In this document: in pieces, positions 1-10,796 of the stretch | Numbering within the stretch: position 1 is the stretch's first letter | How the letters are laid out: each line of letters opens with the position of its first letter | NCBI GenBank assembly: GCA_002794465.1 | Contig: MTSL01000025.1 | Coordinates: forward strand, 1-55,301 | Source: Paramicrosporidium saccamoebae | Lineage: Eukaryota; Rozellomycota | Reading direction: 5' to 3' | Length of the DNA: 55,301 nucleotides | Translations under genes and position numbers: made by a program | Notes under the pieces: generated by a model | What the model saw: only the letters and a program-made list of their open reading frames with translations | Told to the model about the DNA's origin: nothing | Database searches by the model: none

Positions 1-708
1 ATGGCCCGACGAACAGCAATAATGCTGCCATCTTCCTGAAGCCAGACAGGTCTTGGCGGTCCATGGCACTCATGCACTCGGCCCTAAAGTCCCCAAAGCC
101 GAGCGTTTGGCGCTTCGCCAATCGGGTGGTAAACACCTGTCGTAATATGGGGAGTGGCAGTTGGGGGATTAGGGCGTCCTTGTCACCCATATATTTGTTT
201 AGCCCAATCTACAAACATAAGTATTGGTGGACCATGGCAAACCGCTAGGGCCTCTTCAAACGTCGTCATCTCGTCCCAAACTGTGCCGTTGGGGCACAGC
301 TGGGACAAGTGCTTGCAGGATCTCTCTCGCTGATGGCGTTCGTGCCAATGGCGCCCGGCCAGGAGTGCGATTGTGGTACAAACCAACAATCCCCCCACAA
401 CATAGGACCAAATGGCCGCGTCGGCTGCGGCCACTGGCCCTCCAAACAGGATTACAAGACAGAGGATGAACTGAACCGTGGTCAACCATCTCTGGCTTCC
501 CAACAGCTCCTTTAGGCCAGTTAGGCAAACGATCAGTCCGGCGGCAATTGCACATATGATAGCAAAGACAGTTGCAGTAGTCTCCATCGTGTTGATGCTG
601 GCACTGTCCGAGGAGCAAACTGTTTATAAACAATCCTTCCATACGAAGAATAGCTGTCATCATGGTAGCCACCATGTGCGTCAGATTGGGAAGAGCAAGA
701 GAGCCCAT
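1..708 (-). CDS. Unrecognised multi-pass membrane protein, 3' part outside the window
   Basis: I do not recognise the family. The frame opens at an ATG at 708 or, more conservatively, at 587. Removing a 34-nt GTTT...CCAG stretch (598-631) joins the 708 start in frame to the 587 frame. A second 34-nt intron (209-242) restores the frame, giving ...TTFEEALA-IGLNKYMGDKD..., which stays open to the window edge (about 60 further codons). Three hydrophobic segments are visible after the 587 start: one beginning at TATVFAIICAIAAG and two in the WLTTVQFILC to LLVCTTIALL stretch. A charged, presumably cytosolic tail with HWHERHQRER follows. The upstream neighbour SEC63 is transcribed the same way. The splice calls rest on frame continuity and consensus sites only. 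The 598-631 intron is the weaker of the two. Confidence 0.6.
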
Positions 709-897
709 TGGTTCTGCTTTTGCAATTTAATAATCTTGCAGTATACCTGTACAACATACCTGATCAAGCAGTTATTCTACATAAGAGTGCATCTGCCCAC
801 CAATTTCAAGTATTGCTGGTCACATACTGTGACAGTATGATTCACCAACCATGCCACTACTTACAGATTCTAAACATTGCCAACTCAATCGAGCTAT

Positions 898-2919
898 TTA
901 TTCATCGTCTGAAGAAAACGGCACCGCTTGGTCTTCCTCGTCACCCGAAATGTCCCAGTGCTCGTTGGAAGAGTTGCTGGAGGGCGGCATCACAGTAAAC
1001 TTGACCTCTTTGGTGATATCTGCACCAATCACAGAGTCCGACTTGATGACCAACAGGAGACTGACATTCATAGGCTTGGGCGGAGCGGGGAATTGCAGAG
1101 TAACCGTTTTGCGGTCAACGAGATCCAGGACTTTTACAGGCAAACAAACAAAATTGGTATTGTTCTTGTTCACCAGAGAAACCCACCAGAACGGACGCTT
1201 GGCATTCGGGAAGCGGGGAGAATAGACAGGTCGGGCCGTGGTCAGCGAGTCGGTAACCTTGCGTCCAGGATCATCCAAAAGATTGCCGTCCTCGTCAAAT
1301 TCAAAAGTCTGCACATCATCCTCGGGCTTTATGGAAACCTTTTCTTTACCCATAGCGTCAACCCCCTCCATTGTGCTGATTCGAGGATACTCAAGCGAAA
1401 GACGAACCTGGCAGGTAATGAGACCGCCTGGGATAATGCTTTCTTGTCCAAGCACTTTGAATGTGACGGCATCAATTTGTGTCATGGGGAATGTCTGAGC
1501 AATCGAAAGAACTTGGGCATACTCTTTGTCATCCAAACTGCGGAGCAAACTACGTCGATCGCTTTCATTCATGTCGAGCAGGTCGGCAATAGATTTGATG
1601 GCTCGGCGTCCCGCCAGACAATGTCTGGAAATGTCGTGATTAATAAAGGGCAGTTGGAGTAGGGGCGAATGGCCCTCCCACATCCCATGGACAATATACT
1701 GGGACAGTGCCATGCAGCTAAGAGCCGGATGCAGCCATTGACGAGCCAAGGCAATTTGCAGAATGCCCTGCACAAGCTTGCCAGCCTTGCTGACAATAAA
1801 CGCCTGATCTTGTTTCAGTTCGCTATTGACAATCTCAATGCGATGAAAGTGTGCGTAAAGAAGAGCATAGGCCCTTACAGCAGCCGGACTGGTAACCTAC
1901 AAACAATGAGACAAACTGCGAGAATCAGTGCCTTCTTGGGCAGTTCAAAGTGATCTCCCAGGGGATCATTGTATTTGTCCAGAATGGCGAGCAATTGTTC
2001 CACGGCGGGGCCGGCATTCGATCTCTCTGGTATTTCGTCTACAAATTCGGTGGCATTGGCAAGCATCTCCAAAACCTTTTTCAGCGAGCTATTCTCCTTC
2101 AGGTCGCGGAAGAACATGGACATGCTGGAATGACAAAGTCCATCCTTGGTATAGTGCTTGGATTTGCTCCACCATTGCTTGACGAGAAGAGGAAGGCCAA
2201 TTCCAAAGGCAAGACAATATAGAGCGAGCACAATCATCCTGTTGCTCGAATTGACCAGCCATGAGGGAAGAGCCACACCGAGAGCAAAGGTCCTAATGCC
2301 ATCGGGGTTCCCATGTTCCTCCCAATTCTTACGCATCGTTTCGTCTGTCAATGATTTGTAAGCTTTGGATATTTCAACAAACTGTGCCTCGGCCTTTTCT
2401 CGGTTCTCGGGCGCGGCTTTGTCCGGATGGTGGACACGACTCAGCTTCTTAAAGGCGCTCTTGATGACCTCTTCGGAGGAGCCCGAGGGAACTTTGAGAA
2501 TTTCAAATGGATCATAAGGCTTAAAGTTAATCTTGGCCTGCCACGCCGACAGCAGTGCCCATAGAAAGACAATCCACAGGGCAATCATCAGGGCAAGTCT
2601 AGAATACTTAGCACAAGAGGGACGCTGTACTTTGGCAGTTTCACTGCATTCTTGGCAGCATCAAGTTTCAGCATCAGTTTACGCTTTTCAATAGACTCGG
2701 GTGCATCGCAGGTGGGCTCCTTGTCATTCTCGTCCACTAATCGGTCAGACGGCACCTGCAGCGAATACTACCTGTTTTGGGCCACAGGAGACGGAATGTC
2801 GCAGGAATGACATAAATACCCACCAATGTGAGGATGAAAAAGTAAAAGGCTACTCCTTCCTCATCAAAAGCATAGGTGGTCTAGGAAGAAATTAGGACTC
2901 CAGACGCGCAAATTACCAT
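898..2919 (-). CDS. SEC63: Sec63, ER translocon J-domain protein
   Basis: Sec63 partners the Sec61/Sec62 translocon and recruits ER-lumen BiP through its J domain. Five exons rebuild cleanly. The ATG at 2919 is followed at once by an intron (2881-2916); the others lie at 2737-2771, 2599-2630 and a 20-nt one at 1897-1916. The protein starts MTTYAFDEEG and has an N-terminal membrane segment (FYFFILTLVGIYVIP), then another (LALMIALWIVFLWALL). The J domain (DPFEILKVPSG ... VHHPDK, with the HPD triad) follows, then HGNPDG and a third membrane segment. The long C-terminal Sec63/Brl domain contains PFWWVSLVN, and the acidic tail is DEEDQAVPFSSDDE. Order and length match fungal Sec63. It is divergent from the MFS-like gene with only 64 bp between the starts. 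Confidence 0.95.
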
Positions 2920-2983
2920 CGTGACGCCTGATTGGCCACCGAACCGGGGATCTCTTATATACATTACCATACTCACAGTGTGT

Positions 2984-4243
2984 ATGCAGGCGGTTTGGGA
3001 CTTTTGTGACCGCCATCTAGTCTATCCAAAGCTATTGTATTTTGTCCTAAATGCACTATGCTACTCTGCCTACACCCTGACGCCATTGTACTTTGAGCAG
3101 GTCTGGAACATTGACGGCTCAACCTACGGGTTCATCATCAGCTTGTGCGCCCTGAGCTTTTCTGGATCATTGATTTGGACAATGTTAGCAGACCGGACGG
3201 GAGCGCACAAAAAAATCTTGCTATTCACGACCGTTGCGTATGCCTGCACATTTTGTATTTTTCGAACAAACATGGCAGTATCCTGGCCCGATAAGAGTCG
3301 CATCTTTTTCGTTGCCTCTTGCTATCTGCTCTCCAACTTTTTCACCAGTGCATTCTTTCCTCTTTTAGATAATCGCGTATTTGTCATCCTGTCAAAGGAC
3401 CCAAGATTCTCCAAGGAACTATTTGGGCGACAGAGGCTCTTTGGGACTCTGGGACAGTCGCTGATTCAGCTGGCCACGGGAAAGGCGTTCCGCTCTATCG
3501 GATTCGATGCCATGTTCTTGTATCTGATAGCGAGTGCTGTAGTGTTTATACTTCTTATCCAATTTGGAATACCCAATGAAGCTAGCCCGAGCCCCTTGAA
3601 AGACGATAAAAAGGGCTCCCTTTTGGCTGGATCTCGGAAGCTCCTCTGGACGTTTGATTTCCCCTTTTTTCTGCTGATCCTGCTGATAGCTAGCACCACC
3701 AGGGGAGTCGCTGGTAACTTTCTTCCGCAATATTACTCCACAGTGATGAAGCTGTCCCCGTGGGAACTGTCGTTGATGATGCAGACGAGACTGTTCACTG
3801 AACTTGCAACATTCTTCTTCAGCAAGCAAATCATCCAATGCATTGGCGTGGGCTGGATGCTATTTATAGCACAATTTTCAGGCTTTTTACGGGTCTTTGC
3901 CTACAGTGTGATTCCGCCCACGTATCCTTGGACGCGAGCACCTCTTCTCATTGAACTCTTGAAAGGAGTGAACAATGCATGCTTGACATCAGCAGGGATA
4001 CAATACATTCACGATTCTGCGCCTGTCGGGACCGAGGCTACTGCACAAGGCTTCTATTCGGGAGTTCACAGCTATCTAGCAAATGCAACCGCCGGTCTTT
4101 TCAGCGGATGGGTCCTTTTTGCTCACAAGGAAGACCCTAATGCATATTACGCTTTATTTAGTTATACGGCGCTCCTGGCTGCAACGGGAATCATCTTTTA
4201 TAGTGTACATAGGGTATATAAGGTGCATCGAGTGCTTAGTTAG
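2984..4243 (+). CDS. MFS_1-like membrane transporter
   Basis: A polytopic membrane protein of about 419 residues with roughly twelve hydrophobic segments. The start motif PKLLYFVLNALCYSAY and the MLADRTGAHKK loop after the second or third helix are typical of the MFS_1-like (MFSD6/LacY-type) branch of the major facilitator superfamily. The substrate cannot be told from sequence. The frame is open further upstream, but the first ATG in it is at 2984, just before the conserved PKL-Y-F motif, so I chose that start. It shares a very short divergent promoter with SEC63. No introns are needed. Other MFS subfamilies remain possible. Confidence 0.8.
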   Translation: MQAVWDFCDRHLVYPKLLYFVLNALCYSAYTLTPLYFEQVWNIDGSTYGFIISLCALSFSGSLIWTMLADRTGAHKKILLFTTVAYACTFCIFRTNMAVSWPDKSRIFFVASCYLLSNFFTSAFFPLLDNRVFVILSKDPRFSKELFGRQRLFGTLGQSLIQLATGKAFRSIGFDAMFLYLIASAVVFILLIQFGIPNEASPSPLKDDKKGSLLAGSRKLLWTFDFPFFLLILLIASTTRGVAGNFLPQYYSTVMKLSPWELSLMMQTRLFTELATFFFSKQIIQCIGVGWMLFIAQFSGFLRVFAYSVIPPTYPWTRAPLLIELLKGVNNACLTSAGIQYIHDSAPVGTEATAQGFYSGVHSYLANATAGLFSGWVLFAHKEDPNAYYALFSYTALLAATGIIFYSVHRVYKVHRVLS

Positions 4244-4422
4244 GCCAACATGCGAGATTAAAGTAAATCAGAACTTTAGCTATTAATCCGTTATCAAAAA
4301 AGAACCAGTCAATTTCTACTCTTTAGGATCCTCTATCCGTATTGACCACGCATGCTAACCCTACGTATTATCTGCTTACAATCTCTTACCCCTCCCCTCA
4401 CACGCTGCACACACTGTGTTTA

Positions 4423-5237
4423 TTAGACTAATAGAACTGCATTAATGCATCCATCGTTTTCAGGATTATTGGTGATTTGGGCATACTTTCCCCATACAAC
4501 CTTTCCTCCCGTTGTCACAAGACCCAACTCGCTTACATTTACCTCTAAAATCGTACCCTTGGTCAAAACTCCAAGCTGCGTATATAGTGGACTCTGTGGG
4601 TTCTTCTTCACGCCAATGATGGGCAGCTGGAAGGTAGTCTTCAGTTCAGGATGGGTCACGTTGGCCTTTTTCGCACGAAGGGCCATGGGACGGATAAACC
4701 TCTCATACTTTGGTGGTTTCCGGGTGAATCCTTCTCCAACAAAGGTCATCTTGGTGATCATGCGCTTCCAGGCCTTGCTCTGTTTCTTACCCGTTTTGAT
4801 GACCTTGAACACTTCGTCTTGGGCGATTCCCTTGACGGAAGGAAGAGGAACTGTCCACTTTCCAGCCTTCTCCTTTCGCTTTTGCTTAATCATGTTGCTC
4901 AGCACCTTGCTGCGGTTCTGTTCCTCACGATCGAGCAGATAGGCGGGCAGTGGTCCTTCCGGAGTCTTTCCAGTCTTTTGCTTCACATCCTTCTCCTCGT
5001 GCATCTTGATAGTCTTCTGCATCTGTATCTTTTCGCTGTGTCGTTTCTTATTATACAGCTTGGCCTTGATACCTCTCAGCTTCTGGGCCTTGGCGGCGTT
5101 TTCGTGGACAGCACGGGCCTCCTTCTTGCGCTTCCTCTCGTGATAGTCTAATCTCCGTCCTTCCTTCTTTATAGCGGCCTCGATGTACTCATTCTGGGGC
5201 TATACAAGCGTCAAAGAATATAGACAAGTTTTACCAT
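4423..5237 (-). CDS. NSA2: Nsa2, 60S ribosome biogenesis factor
   Basis: Nsa2 is a nucleolar pre-60S assembly factor of the eS8-like family that acts in 27S pre-rRNA processing. The start is ATG at 5237-5235, followed at once by a 35-nt intron (5200-5234), then [20 protein letters not shown], which matches the family N-terminus (MPQNDYIE). The middle is basic and helical ([10 protein letters not shown]). The C-terminal beta domain carries [39 protein letters not shown] and the exact family ending [10 protein letters not shown]. It is full length and close to yeast Nsa2 throughout. Confidence 0.97.
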
Positions 5238-5514
5238 CTGGGAATCTCCTCGCCGGTATCCCCGGCCAAACCTTGTGGGTGGGTTGTGTTAGGTCACCGG
5301 ACTATAGAAATGTGTATCATGATGCATTAAGATGCATTACGATGTAACAAATCTTCTAAAATCTCTCTCAATACAACCTTCAAGGTCTCAACTAATAAGA
5401 TCCTCAAAATGTCTCTATTAATACTATCCTCAATATCTCTTCCAAGGCCAATCGACCCCTCACGCCCAAGGCCAACTTTTAACAGGTGCATAGTATTTAT
5501 TAGGTTCTGGGAAT

Positions 5515-5900
5515 TTAGAAGGAAACACCTCCCTTGGTCTTCTTATCACCTCCGAGTTCAAACTGCTTGCATCTCTTGAGCACTTGCTGGTGCTTAATCT
5601 TGCAGACGCTGCATTCCAGACGGAGGACAATCTTCTTGGTAGTCTTGGCCTTCTTGTGGAAAATGGGCTTTGTCTGACCACCATATCCAGACTGCTTACG
5701 ATCGTAGCGGCGCTTTCCTAATAATAAGAGTCAACAACATACAAGTACCCTGCTTGACGAGGCTAGCTTTGCCGGCCTTGTATTGGGCCACCTTGTGCTG
5801 GGTGTGCTTCTTGCACTTGCCAGTGCAGAGCGTGCGGCGAGTCTTGGGGATATTAACCTATGAATTAGTATGGATGGATGAGGGCCAAAGGACATACCAT
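5515..5900 (-). CDS. RPL42: Ribosomal protein eL42 (L44/L36a)
   Basis: A large-subunit ribosomal protein at the E site. The start is a lone ATG exon (5898-5900), then a 40-nt intron (5858-5897, with ACTAAT branch site), then [21 protein letters not shown] 31-nt intron (5718-5748) splits the Gly codon before [19 protein letters not shown]. The zinc-ribbon cysteines (CTGKC and LECSVCKIK...RC) are present, and the tail is [12 protein letters not shown]. The proline in QTKPIF is the residue associated with cycloheximide sensitivity in yeast eL42, where glutamine gives resistance. Only the TAA at 5515-5517 ends the frame. Confidence 0.97.
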
Positions 5901-5992
5901 CTAGACTAGACAATGGACAGCCGTACCGGGGTCGGCGGGGTAGTGAGATGGAATGTCAACTCGACTTTATTGGATAACTGTCCGTGAGGTTC

Positions 5993-8900
5993 TTACTGTA
6001 AACTACGGAGATTTTTGATATACTCCCAGAATGCCTTTTGGGGACTTGCGCCGTGGCTAACAGGCAGTATTATTTCAGACCCTAGCGAGTCGGTGGGGAG
6101 TGTGGTTTCCGATCCTAGCGAGCTGGCGGGGATGATGGTTTTAAATCCTCGAGAGTTGATGGGGAGTGCGGTTTTGGCCCCTCGAGAGTTGAGGGAGGGC
6201 GTGGCTTTAGGTCCCCGCGGATTGGTGGTAATTATGGTTTCAGGTCCTCGCGAGCGGGCGGGGAACATGGTGTCGGATCCTAGCGAGCTGCTGTGCTCAC
6301 GATTTGGAGATAGTCGATACGACCCAATCCAATTTGCGACATGCTTATAATCTTGATGCTTTATAGGCTTCTCCGTCACTGGTTTTGAGATTCTTCTCTT
6401 CTTGACACCCCCCTTGCAGCATTGATGTCGACATTTCATCTTGTCTTTGCAGTGATGGCGACATTGCATGGTCGGAACACTTTGCACTTGGATAATTTGG
6501 ACTGGACTTGCACTCTTCATGGAAGCAAGTGCAGTTTGTGGCTCATTGTGAACTGTCCCCAAAGGCCCACCTACCTCCAAAGGTTCACATAATTCCAAAG
6601 GCCTACCTATTTCCAAAGGTTCACATAGTTCCAAAGGTTCACATGGTTCACTGCGATCTACTATTATCGGAGGCGCTTTGCATGTGGCTTCTTGCTTGAT
6701 TATCCTATGCGTGTTCAATCCAGCTAATAATCAATGCATTCAAGAGGACTGTACCATAAGTGCTACATATCCAAGATATTGTGACTTCTTGCTCTTCGCC
6801 AAAGTCATCCACCAATATGCTTTTTTTCAGTAAGGAAGAGCCATATCCAACTTTGTGGAAAAGTACGCTGTACTCTTTGCTTTTCAGGATGACGAGCAAG
6901 TGGAAAGCATGTCTTTTCAAATTTGTAGTGCTCCTCGCTTCGACGTTCAAGTGCAAATGTCCATCCGCTATGGTATATTCCGAATCCAAAGTCAGTCGAG
7001 GGATATCGCGACAGGCTTCAACAATCTGATGTCCAAATGGCGGGTTCCGGTGAACAGCCATCTCAATAGCACTAGGCTCGGCTGCACAAACTTGGGACAC
7101 ATTGCCAAGCCCAACCTTGGTTAGTGAGGCCGCATAGGATGGACCGATTCCAGAAATTTGACAAAGTGGGCCAGTTCCCTCATGCCATGTCTCGCCGTTA
7201 ATGGCCCCCTCTAGTTCAAGGGCATTACGTAGTGACACGGTCGCTTTCATGTTGACGAGTAGCTCGGCGAGACATCGGATCAGCCGACGCGCCTTTGTCA
7301 AAATCAACTTGGAGTCCTGACTAAATGCAAACGTAGTCTTAATCTCGTCGTTCTTGGAGAGAACAATCTGGATGGCAATGTATGCTTTCTGCCAATGCTC
7401 AGTAATCTTTCCTTTCAACTTGAAGCGGATAGATGGCATGGCTGCAACTCGATTGAGAAGCCCTTTGTCCCTACTTTGCAACCTGTAGTCTTCTGGATCA
7501 AACGCCATGCAGATTTGTTGCAAAAGCACCTCGTGGGTAGCCATCGCCGGTGTCTCCAACAAAGCTGCCATAGAGTGGGTGGAAAGACAAAATCTCAATA
7601 GCCTGTTTGTCCTTTTGGCCAGTCTCCATGACAATCCATCCTCTTCAAGGATCCCCACCCTTATGAGCCGTCTCACGCTTGCTTCAAGCAAGTCTAAACA
7701 GTTTAGTCAAATATAATCCTCTACCTCGTATATAATGCTCTGGATCATCTTTAGGTGGAATTCCATAATTTGAGCCACACTGCGATATTCTCGTTTTAAA
7801 AAAGGTACTGTCGAGCCATCGTTTTGCTGTTGGGAGGTCACTAATTGTACCCACCCCAACCTCCACTGCCAATGCATCAGTAATTCGCTCAAAAAGCCTA
7901 GGTCCATGTTATCCACCCCTCCCCTCTGAATACCTGCTCTCAATAGTCGCCGAGGCCGATGTTTCTTGGTAATAGTCCTTTTTCTCTTGGGTAGTCAGGA
8001 TCACGGCCACTCCAAACTGGTCAAACTGAGGTCTGCCCGCCCGCCCAATCATTTGTTGAATATCCATCACGTCGTACTCTTCATAGCCACGATTAGTGTA
8101 CTGTTTCGTTCCTTTGATGATGACAAGATGTGCAGGCATGTTTACACCAACTGCCAAGGTGCTGGTTGCACAGAGAACCTTGATTCTTCCGTTAATAAAC
8201 ATGTACTCTACAGTGCGACGATCTTCAAAAGGAATTCCAGCGTTATGAAATGCAACCCCTCGACTGGTCAGCATGCCAAGTTTGGGGGTTGTAAAAGCCG
8301 AATTGGTGGGCTGAGGCGGGTAATCTGCAGACCTGGACAAGTAGTCGGCGGTACTCTCGGCGGATCTTCGCGTAGAGCAGAATATCAAAGTGGGGAGGTT
8401 GCTAGAGTGTTTCTTGATAATCCAGGAAAGCTGAGAATTAAGACTGTTTTCAAATTGAAACGGGTTCATTCCCGAAGAGGGGAATCCGAGTACATGGCGA
8501 TGAAGGGGAACAGACCGACTAGAATCGCCAATCCTCACCAGCTGTGCATCAGATAGCCATTTGCAAAAGTCGTTGGGATTCCCCACAGATGCCGACACGG
8601 CCACCAGTCGAGCTACTGGATTAAGGAGCTTGACTCTGCTGACTACAATCTCAACGACGGCCCCTCTTGAGTCGCCCACTGAATGGACTTCGTCAACCAT
8701 CAACAATCGGACCATTGAAATTGTCGCAGATTCTCTGATTCTTGTCAAAGCGTCAAATTTTTCGGGTGTGCATACTAGCAGACCCACAGAGTCAAGGTCC
8801 AATCCGTCTTCTGAATCTCCAGTCGCTATTGCTATCTTGACAAATTTTGATAATCGGCCCTTCCAATCTTGATACCGTTCATTGCAGAGAGCTTTGGTTG

Positions 8901-9177
8901 GAGCAAGATACACCATTAACCCGTACTGTTTGGATGCGATGCAGCGTATCATGGCAAGCTCAAATAGCACCGTCTAAATTTAGCCAGCTCCTCCCCTCAA
9001 ACCTTTCCCGATGCCGTAGGCGCGACAATCATCATGTTTGAATCTCGATTAAATAGAGTGTCGAAGCTTTTGGATTGCAAGTCATTGAAGCTTTTGAACT
9101 TGAATACCGATGCAAAGTTCCCTAAGTCTTAAAAATACCCCTTCATGGAGCATACCAACTTGGGTCGTGCTGATCAT
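5993..9177 (-). CDS. HFM1: HFM1/MER3-type meiotic DNA helicase
   Basis: A Ski2-like 3'-5' DNA helicase that stabilises crossover recombination intermediates in meiosis. Six exons join in frame across introns 9122-9155, 8974-9002, 7898-7933, 7694-7724 and 6724-6754. Motifs in order: FKSFNDLQSKSFDTL, Walker A APTASGKT (split by the 29-nt intron), LAPTKALCNER, DEVH, SASVGNP, the helicase-C block STLAVGVNMPAH and QMIGRAGRPQFD, the winged helix (TISDLPTAKRWLDSTF) and the Sec63-like domain (GIGPSYAASLTKVG). A cysteine/histidine cluster like the HFM1 zinc finger follows (CRHHCKDKMKCRHQCC). The C-terminal tail has 11-residue tandem repeats. The start at 9177 has an in-frame stop just upstream, but a further 5' exon cannot be excluded. 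Confidence 0.92.
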
Positions 9178-9407
9178 GCAAGGCCATTCATGCTATGGAT
9201 CTACCGTAACTCGACTCAATAGGACGAGCCAGGGATTCCCAGTACAAAGTCTTTGCTTCCGCCGACCGGGGTACTGGGGAATGATGAAGACTTTGTCGCG
9301 ACTCGTGAGCGCCAAATTCAAGTCTCTGACCCTTTGTCTCTTTTACTACGAGTACCAGTAATACCAATAATACCAACAAAATTAATCGACCAACTTATAT
9401 TAGACCT

Positions 9408-10357
9408 CTATACAGTGACAGGCGCCTCGACGATAGGCCGCACGCACAACGGACATGTCGCTTGTATCCGAAACCAATCGTCCACACAACTCTGATGGTA
9501 ATGATGCCTGCATTCCAGTACCCGGAGCACAGCCCCGTCAGAGTACTCTTGGAGACAAATTGTGCAGGTGGCGTCTGTAATTTCAACATTGCCGTAGACT
9601 TGCTCGCTGGGATTAAAAGTGTATTTGGGCAGCTTTTGGATGGCCTCCTCGGGCGCACCGCGATTCGGAGCAGGATGCAACCAACGAAGTAGAAGAATCG
9701 CACAGGGCAGACATAGGAAGAGAGCACAGATGAATATGAACGGAATCGTGACAATCAAGAGATTGAACACGATAATGGCCAGTTGTGTCCAGAATAATGC
9801 TGGTGACGTGTCATCGCATCTGGTGTGAGAGGAGAGCGAAAAGGAAAGGGCAATCATTGTGAAAAAATGCAATGCTTGCACGGAATTGGCCACTCGGTAC
9901 ATTTTCAAGGCCGTCCCGTCCGGTGGGGGGAGCTCCTGGCCAAAAACATCCAATTCCAGAGGATGCTTGTTGTGGTATATCAAGGTTATCATTCGGGGGA
10001 CCTGCAGGACGGCATAAAAAATGAGCAAATAGCGAGCTGGCCCCTCACATGACTGGAAGACTGTCAGTGCAATCACCACAGAGACGGCCAAAAACTGCAG
10101 GAATGCAGACAAAAAGGCACCCCAAAACATTACCTTAGACAATCTCTGCGTTCTCATCTCGCGACGGGCATTATTGCGGACTTGCTCATGATTCTAAACA
10201 TTAGCATCTCCACCCTGTTTACCAGTAGAATATCCTCAGAGCTACGTCCCGAAGCGGCAAGAACCGGACTTTCCAGAGCAGGGACAGTTTGATAAGACAT
10301 ATCCAACGGTGTGGGAGCCGCCGATGGGTCAACGGGCGAAATGGACGGGGCGCTCAT
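9408..10357 (-). CDS. RING-H2 membrane protein, probable E3 ubiquitin ligase
   Basis: Two exons joined over a 29-nt intron (10194-10222, branch GCTAAT) give about 306 residues. The N-terminus is Ser/Pro-rich (MSAPSISPVDPS). About four membrane segments follow (SAFLQFLAVSVVIALTVF, YLLIFYAVLQV, ALHFFTMIALSF, IVFNLLIVTIPFIFICALF). The C-terminus is a RING-H2 finger: CTIC, then LECRHHYHQSC, then CPLC. The layout resembles organelle or plasma-membrane RING ligases. The substrate is unknown. It is divergent from the CTD-phosphatase-like gene. Confidence 0.88.
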
Positions 10358-10796
10358 TTATAGGCTGCTTTAAATTTGGTCCAATCTCGTTCAAATGTCC
10401 GAGCCAATTGGATTAGCCACAACAAAAGCGAAAAGCAACAGATGGAGCCACGAAATAGCCTTAGTTATTCTAAATCAATCAATATACTTTTTGAATTTTC
10501 CATCTAAAACTACTAGATTATATTAGGTGATCTTGAAATCCTAGCCAGACCAATATAATATTACAATGCCAACCAAACACACATTCACCATATCACTCAA
10601 TATAACCATACAATGCTAACCAAACACTCCCCCACCACTCACCATCCATCGCCCATCACCCACTACCCACTACTACTATATCAGTGTAATCTTGCAAGCC
10701 TGGCAGAATACCCCTCTCCCCACCTCCGCCATGACCCCCTGGACGAATATAACCATTCCTCTTGATTGAGGCATACCCAGACAAGAGCCTTCTCAG
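10358..10796. other. Divergent intergenic region, AT-rich then C/A-rich
   Basis: No gene seen. It separates the minus-strand RING-H2 gene from the plus-strand phosphatase gene. The middle contains an imperfect duplication around 10563-10628 (acaatgccaaccaaacac and acaatgctaaccaaacac), then a simple C/A-rich run (cactacccactactact). Confidence 0.5.

Noticed and set aside
928-1662. 244-codon plus-strand frame opposite SEC63
   Set aside because: The minus strand encodes a well-conserved Sec63 domain; the plus frame has no family features.
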